Below, in pieces: positions 48,357 through 56,559 of a DNA stretch of 64,000 nucleotides (within the stretch, counting starts at the first letter, position 1; the number at the start of each line of letters is the position of its first letter). This DNA comes from Microbulbifer variabilis ATCC 700307 (GTDB taxonomy: Bacteria > Pseudomonadota > Gammaproteobacteria > Pseudomonadales > Cellvibrionaceae). Location of the stretch: NCBI RefSeq assembly GCF_000380565.1, contig NZ_AQYJ01000021.1, positions 124,001 through 188,000 of the forward strand. The letters run 5' to 3'. The notes beneath the pieces are model-generated. The model searched no databases and had not been told where the DNA came from. It was given only the letters and a program-made list of their open reading frames with translations. A program made the translations under genes and the position numbers.

Positions 48357-48721
48357 TACAGCCGGATAAATCTGTTCTGGAACAGGAGCGGCGGCTAGTG
48401 AAAGCTGCTCGAGTGGCGGTCACTCGCCGGGAAGAGGAAATTGATGGGGAAACCCTTTCAAGGTTGAGGCGTGCCAGGGCGGACGCCCTGAAGCAGTCAA
48501 AGACCAGGAGTATATCGGGGTATCACTGGCTATGGCTCAGTGGTGCCTGCTCAGTGCTGGTGGTAGCACTGCTTTGGTCAGGCACTGATAATTCCCCGGG
48601 TAAAATAGAGCCGTTTATTGCAGGAGACTGGCTGCTGTATGAAGAAGTGGATGTAGAAATGATCGAGGATATGGAATTTTATCAGTGGCTGGCGGAGGAG
48701 CTGGATGGGCACTCCTCTTAA
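48353..48721 (+). CDS. Putative anti-sigma factor, one membrane span
   Basis: The 122-residue product has a cytoplasmic N-terminal part of about 58 residues with 'EEIDGETLSRLRRARADALK', one membrane helix ('YHWLWLSGACSVLVVALLW') and a short periplasmic acidic tail ('YEEVDVEMIEDMEFYQWLAE'). The form and the 4-nt overlap with the sigma gene are those of small DUF3619-like anti-sigma factors that hold an ECF sigma at the membrane. No ZAS-type His-Cys motif is seen. The tail is a likely sensor or partner site. Confidence 0.72.
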   Translation: MIQPDKSVLEQERRLVKAARVAVTRREEEIDGETLSRLRRARADALKQSKTRSISGYHWLWLSGACSVLVVALLWSGTDNSPGKIEPFIAGDWLLYEEVDVEMIEDMEFYQWLAEELDGHSS

Positions 48722-48959
48722 GGAGGGTAAGTTTCTTTTTGTTGTCCTCTTGTTGTGTGGGGTGGCGGTAAAAGGTGCGGAGATGGAGCCCCTCGAGGAG
48801 GATTTTCTGTTGTTTCTCGGCGAGTGGGTGGATGAGCGGGGAGATGTACTCGTGCCTGAGGAGTCAGAATTATGGCCTGAAAGTCCGCAAAATGAGGTGC
48901 GTAGGCAGCGCCATTACGACGAGGGTGGGTCTACCCGTGAGGATCAGTGGGATGAATAA
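48705..48959 (+). CDS. Small secreted acidic protein of the sigma operon
   Basis: The 84-residue product has a signal peptide (KFLFVVLLLCGVAVKGAE) and a short acidic mature part, 'EEDFLLFLGEWVDERGDVLV', with no recognisable domain. The ATG at 48705 has GGAGGAGCTGG directly upstream and overlaps the anti-sigma gene by 17 nt; its own end overlaps the DUF3106 gene by 8 nt. Tight packing shows it is a true member of the operon. The 'FLLFLGEW' pattern is reminiscent of small partners found with DUF3106 genes; function unknown. Confidence 0.7.
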   Translation: MGTPLKEGKFLFVVLLLCGVAVKGAEMEPLEEDFLLFLGEWVDERGDVLVPEESELWPESPQNEVRRQRHYDEGGSTREDQWDE

Positions 48960-49611
48960 CTGGGGCATCTTCTACCTCGTTCAGCTGTGTGGTCTGCTGT
49001 TATGTCTCTGGGGAAATATCTCGCTGGCTCAGGAGTGGCAGACCCTCAATGAGGGTGATCGTCAGTTATTGAGGGGATATCAAGATCGCTGGCCCCAAAT
49101 GAGTGAAACCCAGAGAGCTCAATTGCTGCGAGGCGCCAAACGCTGGCATACAATGAGCTCCCAGCAGCGTAGCCAGGCGCGTGAAAAGTTCGAGAGCTGG
49201 CAGGCGTTACCCGAGGATCGTCGCAACCGTCTTCGAGATTCCTACCGCCGCTTTATGGATATGCCAGAGGAGAAGCGCCAGCAAATCCGTGAGGCGCGCA
49301 AGAAATTCCGGCAGATGCCCCCGGAGCAGCGCCGCCAGTTGAGGGAGCGCTGGAATAAAGACAAAAGTGGTCAGCGCCAAGCCAGAGGCCGGGAGCTTAA
49401 TGACTCAGGAGGGCAAAGTGGTCGCAGTGAACGACGTGAGCGAAATGGTCAGCAAGAGCACAGCAACCGGAGTGAGCGGCGCGAACGCAAACAGCAGCGT
49501 GAGAGAGATAATCGCCGTGAGCGTTCAGAGAGACCAGAGAGACAGATGCGGCGCGAACAGAGAGAAGGAGGGGAACGTCGCCAGAGGCGAGAGAGGTCGG
49601 GGGATTTCTGA
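48952..49611 (+). CDS. Secreted DUF3106 protein with Arg/Glu-rich tail
   Basis: The ATG at 48952 opens on a signal peptide ending near 'ISLAQEW', giving 219 residues. Residues 30-150 are DUF3106 helical repeats of the form 'W-x-LP-E-R-x-x-L-R', for example 'RWPQMSETQRAQLLRGAKRW' and 'KFRQMPPEQRRQLRERW'. The last 70 residues are low-complexity, mostly Arg, Glu, Gln and Ser. DUF3106 proteins are common last genes of ECF sigma operons and may act in periplasmic sensing, as CpxP-like helical proteins do; this is inference. An 8-nt overlap links it to the previous gene. Confidence 0.82.
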   Translation: MNNWGIFYLVQLCGLLLCLWGNISLAQEWQTLNEGDRQLLRGYQDRWPQMSETQRAQLLRGAKRWHTMSSQQRSQAREKFESWQALPEDRRNRLRDSYRRFMDMPEEKRQQIREARKKFRQMPPEQRRQLRERWNKDKSGQRQARGRELNDSGGQSGRSERRERNGQQEHSNRSERRERKQQRERDNRRERSERPERQMRREQREGGERRQRRERSGDF

Positions 49612-49700
49612 CGCTTTGTGCCTGCTATTGTGTAATTCAGCGTCTATTCAGATCGATTCGATTAATCTGCTACCCGTTGATAAATAACGGGAGACTGATT

Positions 49701-50270
49701 GTGCAACCTTTGAAGCAGTTTATCGCAGGCGCAGCCGTGGCCGCTTTGGTTGGCTTAAGTGCTACCGCCAAGGCGGGACCGGCTGGTTATGCAGATCCCT
49801 ATGGCGCCGATAGTTACGATTTCGCTCGGGTTACGGAAGTTACACCCGTTTATACCGATGTAGAGGTTCACACTCCTCGCACCCAGTGCCGCGATGAGCA
49901 AGTGATGTACCGCGAACCTGCATCTCCGGCGGGTACCCTCGTAGGCGGTTTGATTGGTGCTGCAGTGGGCAACAGCCTCGGTGGGCACGGCCATCGCGGC
50001 CGCTACCACCACGGTGGTCATCGTGGCGGTGCCACTGTAGCTGGCGCTGTAGTTGGTGCCCTGGTGGGAAGCCAGATCAGTCGTGCCAATGCCCAGACAT
50101 ATTACACCACTGAATCCCGTTGTCGTGTTGTGGACGAATTCAGCTTACGTAGGGAATTAGTCGGATACGATGTGCGCTATCGGTATAATGGTCAGGTTTA
50201 TCTGACTCGTACAGATTATCATCCTGGAGATAGAATCCGGGTTCGCGTCGCAGTTTCACCGGCACCTTGA
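49701..50270 (+). CDS. Glycine-zipper 2TM-domain envelope protein
   Basis: The GTG at 49701 has GGGAGA 6 nt upstream and opens on a signal peptide (QPLKQFIAGAAVAALVGLSA, cleavage near AKA-GPA), giving 189 residues. A glycine zipper is split in two by a His/Gly/Arg-rich loop: 'GTLVGGLIGAAVGNSLGGHG' and 'GATVAGAVVGALVGSQI'. The C-terminal 45 residues form a small beta domain ('GYDVRYRYNGQVYLTRTDYH'). Such proteins resemble the RcsF/SlyB/Rickettsia-17-kDa group of outer-membrane-associated proteins. The His-rich loop might bind metal. Function unknown. Confidence 0.82.
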   Translation: MQPLKQFIAGAAVAALVGLSATAKAGPAGYADPYGADSYDFARVTEVTPVYTDVEVHTPRTQCRDEQVMYREPASPAGTLVGGLIGAAVGNSLGGHGHRGRYHHGGHRGGATVAGAVVGALVGSQISRANAQTYYTTESRCRVVDEFSLRRELVGYDVRYRYNGQVYLTRTDYHPGDRIRVRVAVSPAP

Positions 50271-50335
50271 GCCGGCGATAGCGCGGCCGAAAAGAGTTTA
50301 AGGTGGAAAATTTGGATATCCACAGGAGCCACACC

Positions 50336-50653
50336 GTGAAACTAAGCCGCGCTTTAATACGGCCTTTTCTCCTTGTCTTCGCACTGTTACCCGGGCTTTG
50401 TGCCGCCTCACTGCACGGTTTACCGTCATACGAAAAAGAGGCTTTCAGGTACGAATACCGACGAGCGCAGGCTGGGGAGATTTCTCGTAAACAGGCCGCC
50501 TCCATCGTGAAGCAGCGTTATGGCGGCAAAATATTGTCAATCTCTGAGACCCGCAGGCAGGGACAGGCGGTATACCGCGTGAAGGGATTGTCGGATAAGA
50601 GTCAGGTTTATGTGGTCTATGTGGACAAGAAAAGCGGTCGCATCTCCCGTTAG
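50336..50653 (+). CDS. Secreted PepSY-domain protein
   Basis: The GTG at 50336 has AGGAG 7 nt upstream and opens on a signal peptide (KLSRALIRPFLLVFALLPGL, cleavage near CAA), giving 105 residues. The PepSY-like domain fills the mature part: 'ISRKQAASIVKQRYGGKILS', then 'QAVYRVKGL' and 'VYVVYVDKKSGRIS'. Small periplasmic PepSY proteins often precede two-component systems and are thought to modulate the sensor kinase or proteases. It lies 47 bp before the response regulator, so co-transcription is likely. Confidence 0.85.
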   Translation: MKLSRALIRPFLLVFALLPGLCAASLHGLPSYEKEAFRYEYRRAQAGEISRKQAASIVKQRYGGKILSISETRRQGQAVYRVKGLSDKSQVYVVYVDKKSGRISR

Positions 50654-50700
50654 CTGGCCGCACCCCCACAAAATAGATCCGCAGTGTAAAGGGATAGAAA

Positions 50701-51375
50701 ATGCGTGCTTTATTGGTCGAAGATGAAGCTTTACTGAGACAGCAGCTGGCGGAGTCCCTGCGTGGTGCCGGTTATACGGTGGATGAAGCCCCGGATGGAG
50801 AGGAAGCCCTCTATCTGGGTCGTGAATTCCCCTACGATATCGCGGTGATGGACCTGGGATTGCCCAAAATGGATGGTATTCAGGTGATCCGTACCCTGCG
50901 CGGTGAGGAGAAACACTTTCCCATCCTGATTCTAACGGCTCGCGGCCATTGGCAGGAGCGTGTGGCCGGGCTTGAAGCCGGTGGTGATGACTACCTGGTA
51001 AAACCTTTTCATACCGAGGAACTATTGGCGCGTCTCAATGCGTTGGTGCGACGTTCCGCAGGTTTCTCCTCCCCCAGCATCAAAGCTGGCCCCATAATGC
51101 TGGATACCAGTTCACAAAGGGTCACTGTGAATGAAACGGAGCTGGAGTTGACTTCTTTCGAATACAAGGTGCTTGAGTACTTGATGTTGCACCCGGATGA
51201 AGTGGTTTCCAAAACTACCCTCACTGAACATATTTATGAACAGGATTGTGATCGAGACAGCAATGTCATTGAGGTCTTTATAGGACGCCTGCGCAAGAAG
51301 TTTGATACAGCAGCGCAACTCAAGCCCATCGAAACCCTGCGTGGGCGTGGCTACCGCTTTGTTGCGCCCCAGTAA
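50701..51375 (+). CDS. OmpR/PhoP-family response regulator
   Basis: The 224-residue regulator has a receiver domain with the phosphoacceptor Asp51 ('DIAVMDLGLPKMDGIQV'), acidic pair in 'LLVEDEALL', Thr in 'ILTARG' and Lys in 'LVKPF', followed by a winged-helix OmpR domain ending in 'NVIEVFIGRLRKKF' and 'TLRGRGYRFV'. It is the partner of the kinase gene 12 bp downstream. By overall pattern it belongs near PhoP/QseB types, which respond to Mg2+, peptides or envelope conditions; the true signal is not readable. Confidence 0.93.
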   Translation: MRALLVEDEALLRQQLAESLRGAGYTVDEAPDGEEALYLGREFPYDIAVMDLGLPKMDGIQVIRTLRGEEKHFPILILTARGHWQERVAGLEAGGDDYLVKPFHTEELLARLNALVRRSAGFSSPSIKAGPIMLDTSSQRVTVNETELELTSFEYKVLEYLMLHPDEVVSKTTLTEHIYEQDCDRDSNVIEVFIGRLRKKFDTAAQLKPIETLRGRGYRFVAPQ

Positions 51376-51387
51376 CTGCCATTCTGA

Positions 51388-52740
51388 ATGCGTTTTTTCT
51401 CATTTTGGTTGAATTCCCTCAAAGGCCGGCTTGCCCTGGTTACCAGCCTGGTGCTTGTCGGATTTGTCTTGCTTATTTCTGGTGTGCTCGAACACGCTTA
51501 TCGCACCTCTCTTGACGAGGCCAAGCAGCGGGAATTACAGCTGTATATCTACACTCTATTAGCACTGGCTGAACCTGAAGGGGAAGGTTTGGTGCTGCCG
51601 CCGGAATTACCTGAGCAGCGTTTTAATCAGCCGGACTCCGGCCTGGTTGGCGCAGTCCTGGATGGCGAGGGAGAGATTATCTGGCGCTCTGAGTCGGCAT
51701 TGGCTATGCCGGATCTGCAATTCAATTCACTGCCCCAAGGGCAGCAGTCCTATATGCAGATTTCCCTGCCCGGGGATGATACAAACTACAGCAGTTTTCG
51801 CCAGGGTGTGGCCTGGGGACTTGAGAATGAAAATCCCTTTACCTTCGTTGTTTTGGAAGATGCAGGGCCTCTCAGAGCGCAGGTGGGGCAGTTTCGTTCC
51901 ACTATGTGGCACTGGCTTGGTGTGGGTGCGCTTTTGTTGATCTTGGCACAGTGGTTGGTTTTGCGCTGGGGTTTTGCACCACTAAATGCACTGGCAGATG
52001 CACTGCGGGATATGCAGCAAGGTGGCAGTGACCGACTCGAAGGTAATTTCCCACGGGAACTGCGTCCTCTCACCGATAACCTCAATCTGTTGATTGAAAA
52101 TGAGCGGCGCCAGCGGGAAAAGACTCGCCATACACTGGCCGATCTGGCTCACAGTCTAAAAACGCCCTTGGCTGTACTCAAGGGGTTAAGCCTGGAAAGT
52201 GACAGTAAGGCTGCAGGAAAGACTCTGGTGGATCAGGTTCAGCGCATGGACAGCATTATTAGTTACCAGCTACAGCGGGCAGTAGCCAGCTCCCCCAAAT
52301 CTATCCTGCGTGGTATCCCAGTTGCGCCCCTGCTGGAAAAAATCCTGGATGCCCTGGAAAAAGTTTATCGAAGTAAACCCAGCCAGGTGCACAGCCAGTG
52401 CAGTGAGCGAGCCTTATTTTACGGGGACGAAGGGGACCTGATGGAGTTGCTAGGTAATCTATTGGATAACGCCTATAAATATGGTGAGGGTGAAGTAAAA
52501 GTTAATATTAAGAATGCCGATGATGGACGCAAGTTGACAATTCGTGTGGCAGATAACGGCCCTGGCCTTGATAGTAAAAAATGGCAGGAAGTCACCCAGC
52601 GTGGGGTGAGAGCCGATCAGCAGCAGCCGGGGCAGGGGATTGGGCTTGCTGTGGTTATGGATATTGTCGAGAGTTACCAAGGGCGCATTAATGCAACGCC
52701 CTTATCCGGTGGAGGTACGGAAATTACAGTGGTGCTGTAA
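51388..52740 (+). CDS. PhoQ-like sensor histidine kinase
   Basis: The 450-residue kinase has a first membrane helix at about 16-37 ('LALVTSLVLVGFVLLISGVL'), a periplasmic domain of about 130 residues, a second helix near 171-190 ('HWLGVGALLLILAQWLVLRW'), a HAMP-like linker, the phosphorylated His255 in 'LADLAHSLKTPLAVLKGL' and a C-terminal ATPase ('LGNLLDNAYKYG', 'DNGPGLDSKKW', 'GQGIGLAVVMDIVESY'). The H-box form AHSLKTPL is that of PhoQ. Acidic residues in the sensor domain could bind divalent cations. It converges with the acyl-CoA dehydrogenase gene. Confidence 0.92.
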   Translation: MRFFSFWLNSLKGRLALVTSLVLVGFVLLISGVLEHAYRTSLDEAKQRELQLYIYTLLALAEPEGEGLVLPPELPEQRFNQPDSGLVGAVLDGEGEIIWRSESALAMPDLQFNSLPQGQQSYMQISLPGDDTNYSSFRQGVAWGLENENPFTFVVLEDAGPLRAQVGQFRSTMWHWLGVGALLLILAQWLVLRWGFAPLNALADALRDMQQGGSDRLEGNFPRELRPLTDNLNLLIENERRQREKTRHTLADLAHSLKTPLAVLKGLSLESDSKAAGKTLVDQVQRMDSIISYQLQRAVASSPKSILRGIPVAPLLEKILDALEKVYRSKPSQVHSQCSERALFYGDEGDLMELLGNLLDNAYKYGEGEVKVNIKNADDGRKLTIRVADNGPGLDSKKWQEVTQRGVRADQQQPGQGIGLAVVMDIVESYQGRINATPLSGGGTEITVVL

Positions 52741-52772
52741 ATTCCGTATTGAGCCCAGGGACTGTTTATTGT

Positions 52773-54575
52773 TTAGAACCAGCTATCCTGCATATCAAAT
52801 GGAATACTGTTACCGCTTTTAAGTAGAGCCATAGATTGCTTAATATTTGGTAGTTCCCACTCAAAGTAAAATTGAGCAGTGTGTATCTTGCCGCGATAGA
52901 AGTTTTCATCCTCCAGACTGGGATTATTTTCCAGTGCTTTCTCTGCAATAATGGCTTGGCGCAACCAAATCCAGGCGACCAGTACACAGCCAAACACATC
53001 AAGATATAAAGTTGCGTTACTGAGGCCGCGGTCTACGTTTTCTTGCAGTTGCCCGAATAGAGCCATTCCGGTTTCATCGAGTTTTTCCCGTGACTCCTCC
53101 AGGGCGTTTGCCATGGACCCCAGGTTATCTTTATCTCGCGCTTGCATTACTGTGTTGCGGATTTCTGCCTGCATTAGCTGATAGGCGGCAAGGTTTTTGG
53201 CGGGCACTTTTCGTGCAAGCAGGTCCAGTGCGTGGATTCCCTCAGTACCCTCGTGAATAGCATTCAGGCGGTTGTCCCGATATAGCTGCTCCAGGGGGAA
53301 TTCGCGGATGTAACCGGCACCACCGAGAACCTGGATGGCCAGTTCGTTGGCTTTCAAGCAATATTTTGAGGGCCAGGATTTTACCACTGGGGTAATCAAG
53401 TCCAGCAGGGTGGCCGCTGCCTGGCGTTTTTCCTCCGTAGGTGCTGTATGCTGATCCTCATACAGGGAAGTTGCATAAATACTCAGCCCCAGACCACCTT
53501 CGGAATAGGCTTTCTGCAATAAGAGCATACGACGCACATCGGCGTGCTGGATAATGGGAATCTGCTTGGAACTGGGGTTGCGATCGGAGGGAAGCCGGCC
53601 CTGTGGGCGCTCTCTGGCGTATTGGAGAGAATAGGCATAGCCTTGATAGCCCAAAACCGAAGCTCCGGCACCAACACTGATGCGGGCTTCGTTCATCATT
53701 TGGAACATATATTTTAGGCCTTGGTGCGGTTGACCAATCAGGTAGCCCACTGCCCCCTCATTTTCTCCAAAGCTCAGTACAGTAGAGGTGGTATTGCGGT
53801 AGCCCATCTTGTGCAGCAGCCCAGCCAGTTTTACATCGTTGCGCTCGCCGGCCTGACCATTTTGATTGAGGAGGAATTTGGGCACTAGGAAGAGGGAGAT
53901 TCCCTTTACTCCCGCCGGAGCACCTTTGATCTTCGCCAATACCAAGTGCACGATATTTTCGGTTAGGGACTGGTCGCCCCCTGAAATAAACATTTTCTGT
54001 CCGTGAATACGGTAACTACCATCTTCCGATAGTTCTGCACTGGTGCGGATATCAGCCAGGGCGGAGCCCTGATCCGGTTCTGTTAGCGCCATGGTGCCGG
54101 CAAAGCGGCCATCCATCATCTGCGGAAGAAATTGAGCTTTGAGTTCATTGCTGGCAAAAGAACGTATCAGGTTGGCAGCACCGATTGTCAGGAATGGGTA
54201 ACTGGCACTGGCAATATTGGCTGCGCTGATAAAGGCGAGGGAGGTGCGCATTATGATTTCGGGAAGCTGCAAACCGCCCTCTTCGAAGTCGCAATGTGCG
54301 GCGAGAAACCCAGCCTCTGCAAAAGCATCCCAGGACTGCTTGGTTTCCTCGATCAGGTGTACCTGTTCTCCATCAAAGCTCGGCTCATTGGCATCCCCCT
54401 TAGCGTTGTGATTGGCGAAATATTTTTCTGCAATAGTACGAGCGGTTTTGAGGGTAGCGTCGAAAATCTCGCGGGAGTGTTCCCTATAGCGCGGTCTTTG
54501 CAGCAGCGCTTCAGTGTTGAGGAATTCATAGAGGAAAAAATCTGTATCACGCTCTTTGAGCAGTGGATGAGCCAT
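52773..54575 (-). CDS. Acyl-CoA dehydrogenase, long form with C-terminal extension
   Basis: The 600-residue FAD enzyme has the three acyl-CoA dehydrogenase domains plus a helical C-terminal domain, as in FadE-related/DmdC-like proteins. 'ALTEPDQGSALADIRTSAEL' is the FAD/substrate block, 'QVLGGAGYIREFPLEQLYRD' and 'NAIHEGTEGIHALDLLARK' carry the base (Glu in HEGTEGI). It would oxidise acyl-CoA to enoyl-CoA, passing electrons to ETF. Chain length or substrate cannot be told. No other beta-oxidation gene is near. Confidence 0.9.
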   Translation of the reverse strand: MAHPLLKERDTDFFLYEFLNTEALLQRPRYREHSREIFDATLKTARTIAEKYFANHNAKGDANEPSFDGEQVHLIEETKQSWDAFAEAGFLAAHCDFEEGGLQLPEIIMRTSLAFISAANIASASYPFLTIGAANLIRSFASNELKAQFLPQMMDGRFAGTMALTEPDQGSALADIRTSAELSEDGSYRIHGQKMFISGGDQSLTENIVHLVLAKIKGAPAGVKGISLFLVPKFLLNQNGQAGERNDVKLAGLLHKMGYRNTTSTVLSFGENEGAVGYLIGQPHQGLKYMFQMMNEARISVGAGASVLGYQGYAYSLQYARERPQGRLPSDRNPSSKQIPIIQHADVRRMLLLQKAYSEGGLGLSIYATSLYEDQHTAPTEEKRQAAATLLDLITPVVKSWPSKYCLKANELAIQVLGGAGYIREFPLEQLYRDNRLNAIHEGTEGIHALDLLARKVPAKNLAAYQLMQAEIRNTVMQARDKDNLGSMANALEESREKLDETGMALFGQLQENVDRGLSNATLYLDVFGCVLVAWIWLRQAIIAEKALENNPSLEDENFYRGKIHTAQFYFEWELPNIKQSMALLKSGNSIPFDMQDSWF

Positions 54576-54744
54576 ACCTGCCTCGTCAATTATTTTTATA
54601 AATCATCGTTGCTTAGGTACGGCGATAGATTAGTCAAGCTACCCTACCGCCATATCAGCATATAAGTAAACGCGCAGTATTGGCACTGGACAATGACTTA
54701 TTGTGTGATTGCACTTGGCGATATAGTGAGAGGATATGGTCGTG

Positions 54745-55818
54745 CTATTTAGAGGTGTTTTGGTAAGTGTAGTCTCGGCTTTCAGTGGGTCTCGGTACCA
54801 CTTTACGCCACAGGGCATCGGCCATTTCAGCCGGTGGTTGTTTGCAACCAGCAGCAATCCATCTGGCAATTGCCTCCGCCACATTAGGCCACTGGATACG
54901 TAGTGGTGGCGGTAGGTTGTTAAGCCAGTTAATGATACTTTGAGCGTTAATACACTGAACAATTTTTGCCAGCCCTAACTGATTAAGTGCCTTGGCATTG
55001 GCCAGCTGTTCGAATTGGGAGGCCAGTGGGCGGCTGAGAATTGGCTTGCCCAGAGCCAGCGTCTCGGCCAGCAGCTCGAAGCCGCTATTGCAGATAACTG
55101 CCCTGGAATTTGCCAGGTCCCGCTGGAATCCAGTGGTGGAAGGCGCTTTGAGACAGATATTCTCAGCAGCAGGCAGGTTCTCAGGTATACCGTATACGAT
55201 AAACTGGTCATCTACTTTTGAAAGTTCCTCCAGCATCGGGACGGGATGCTCAAAAGGTAGATATACCAGGATATGGCTTCCCGCATCCTGATCGGGTCCT
55301 TTTTGTGGTGGAACAATTGGTGGAAGTATGGGGTGTCCAAAATGATGCCAATGTAAACCCAGGCTTTTTTGTGTCGGTGCGAAGATCCGCAATATGTTAT
55401 GGACGAGCCAATTAAATCTGGGGGCAGGGATCGGGTAGAGAAATGCATACTGGTGGCCGATCCCCACGCTAGCTTTCTTTCGAATTTTAGCTGCCCAGGC
55501 AGTTACAGGCTCATAATCACTAATAATTAAATCGAACTCATCGATTGGTAATTCTGAAACTTCTTTTTTAAATTGGAAGAAACCGAGCTTTTGGATTGTC
55601 TCAAAGGTTTTTAATTTCCCTTCTCGATGTATAAATGTTAAACCTCTCCGCCACCAATAATCTCCAAAAATTTCCATGCCAAATAAATTTTCTTTTGGTC
55701 TACCGGAAAATAGCCATTGGATTTCCAGCTCGGGGTATTTTTGCAGCGCCATTGCCAATGTGCGTGAGCGGGCAATATGGCCATTACCTGTAGCTTGCAC
55801 ACCATAAAGTATCTTCAT
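54745..55818 (-). CDS. MJ1255/VC2487-family glycosyltransferase
   Basis: The 357-residue product opens 'MKILYGVQATGNGHIARSRT', the N-terminal nucleotide-sugar transferase loop of GT28/GTB proteins, and ends with a C-terminal domain containing 'SRAVICNSGFELLAETLALG' and 'KPILSRPLASQFEQLANAKA', the sugar-nucleotide site. This matches the MJ1255/VC2487 family, of unknown acceptor. The start at 55818 shares ATGA with the stop of the PAP2 gene (4-nt overlap), so the two are coupled; longer starts inside the PAP2 gene are not credible. Confidence 0.85.
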   Translation of the reverse strand: MKILYGVQATGNGHIARSRTLAMALQKYPELEIQWLFSGRPKENLFGMEIFGDYWWRRGLTFIHREGKLKTFETIQKLGFFQFKKEVSELPIDEFDLIISDYEPVTAWAAKIRKKASVGIGHQYAFLYPIPAPRFNWLVHNILRIFAPTQKSLGLHWHHFGHPILPPIVPPQKGPDQDAGSHILVYLPFEHPVPMLEELSKVDDQFIVYGIPENLPAAENICLKAPSTTGFQRDLANSRAVICNSGFELLAETLALGKPILSRPLASQFEQLANAKALNQLGLAKIVQCINAQSIINWLNNLPPPLRIQWPNVAEAIARWIAAGCKQPPAEMADALWRKVVPRPTESRDYTYQNTSK

Positions 55819-56336
55819 GAGAAAGTTACGCTCGTGGTTATTGCAACACAGGTACCGAGCAGGGCTCCAGCACAAATATCTGAGGGAAAATGCACGCCTA
55901 GGCCGACCCGTGCTACGCCGACGCCCATGGCCCAGATATAACCAAAGCCCCACAGAGGACTGAACTCAAGCGTTAAAAAAGTAATAAGCATGAAAGCAGC
56001 GGAAGTATGACCTGAGGGCAGGCTGAATTTATCGTGTGCGATGATGATGGGACGCATGCCGGGTATGGCTTGTGGGGGGCGCCTGCGTCGGGCTGTATTC
56101 TTGATGGCCCAATACAGAGATCTTTCGACTGCAACGCCGGTTAGGGCTGCAATAAAAAGCTGTGTGGCTGTATTATAAATAATGTGGCTGATGAGTACGG
56201 TTACGGATAGCCAGCCATCACCGGATTTTGACATCCACAGGTAACGCCTGCGCGAACTGGGTTGTGATGCCCTTTCCATCATATATAGGACCAGGGACAC
56301 ATCGACACTCTTCAGATTCATGGATAAGTCTCGCAT
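55815..56336 (-). CDS. PAP2-family phosphatase
   Basis: The 173-residue integral membrane phosphatase has the three PAP2 motifs: 'KNTARRRRP' (usually KxxxxxxRP), 'PSGHTSAAF' with the base His, and 'ARVGLGVHFPSD' with the nucleophile His. Five membrane spans are likely. Substrates of small PAP2 enzymes include undecaprenyl diphosphate and lipid phosphates. The 4-nt overlap with the glycosyltransferase gene suggests a joint role in glycolipid or polyprenyl-linked sugar chemistry (inference). A start at 56321 (Met6) is an alternative. Confidence 0.87.
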   Translation of the reverse strand: MRDLSMNLKSVDVSLVLYMMERASQPSSRRRYLWMSKSGDGWLSVTVLISHIIYNTATQLFIAALTGVAVERSLYWAIKNTARRRRPPQAIPGMRPIIIAHDKFSLPSGHTSAAFMLITFLTLEFSPLWGFGYIWAMGVGVARVGLGVHFPSDICAGALLGTCVAITTSVTFS

Positions 56337-56559
56337 GCAGCCAACATAGGAATTGATTATTGCACGGAGTTGACCGAATTATGTCGCAATAGTGAAATCT
56401 CAAAAATTGGAAAATCTGGTGACTTGGCGGCGGGCTCTTTAAATTTGGTGGGACTTCACCTTGCGCTAAAAAAACTAGAATAAATGAACGCTTAAAAGCG
56501 TAAAAAGACAGGTTTTCCCGGCAGGTAAAAGAATTACCCGCCTGGAGAGAGGTTTTTGG

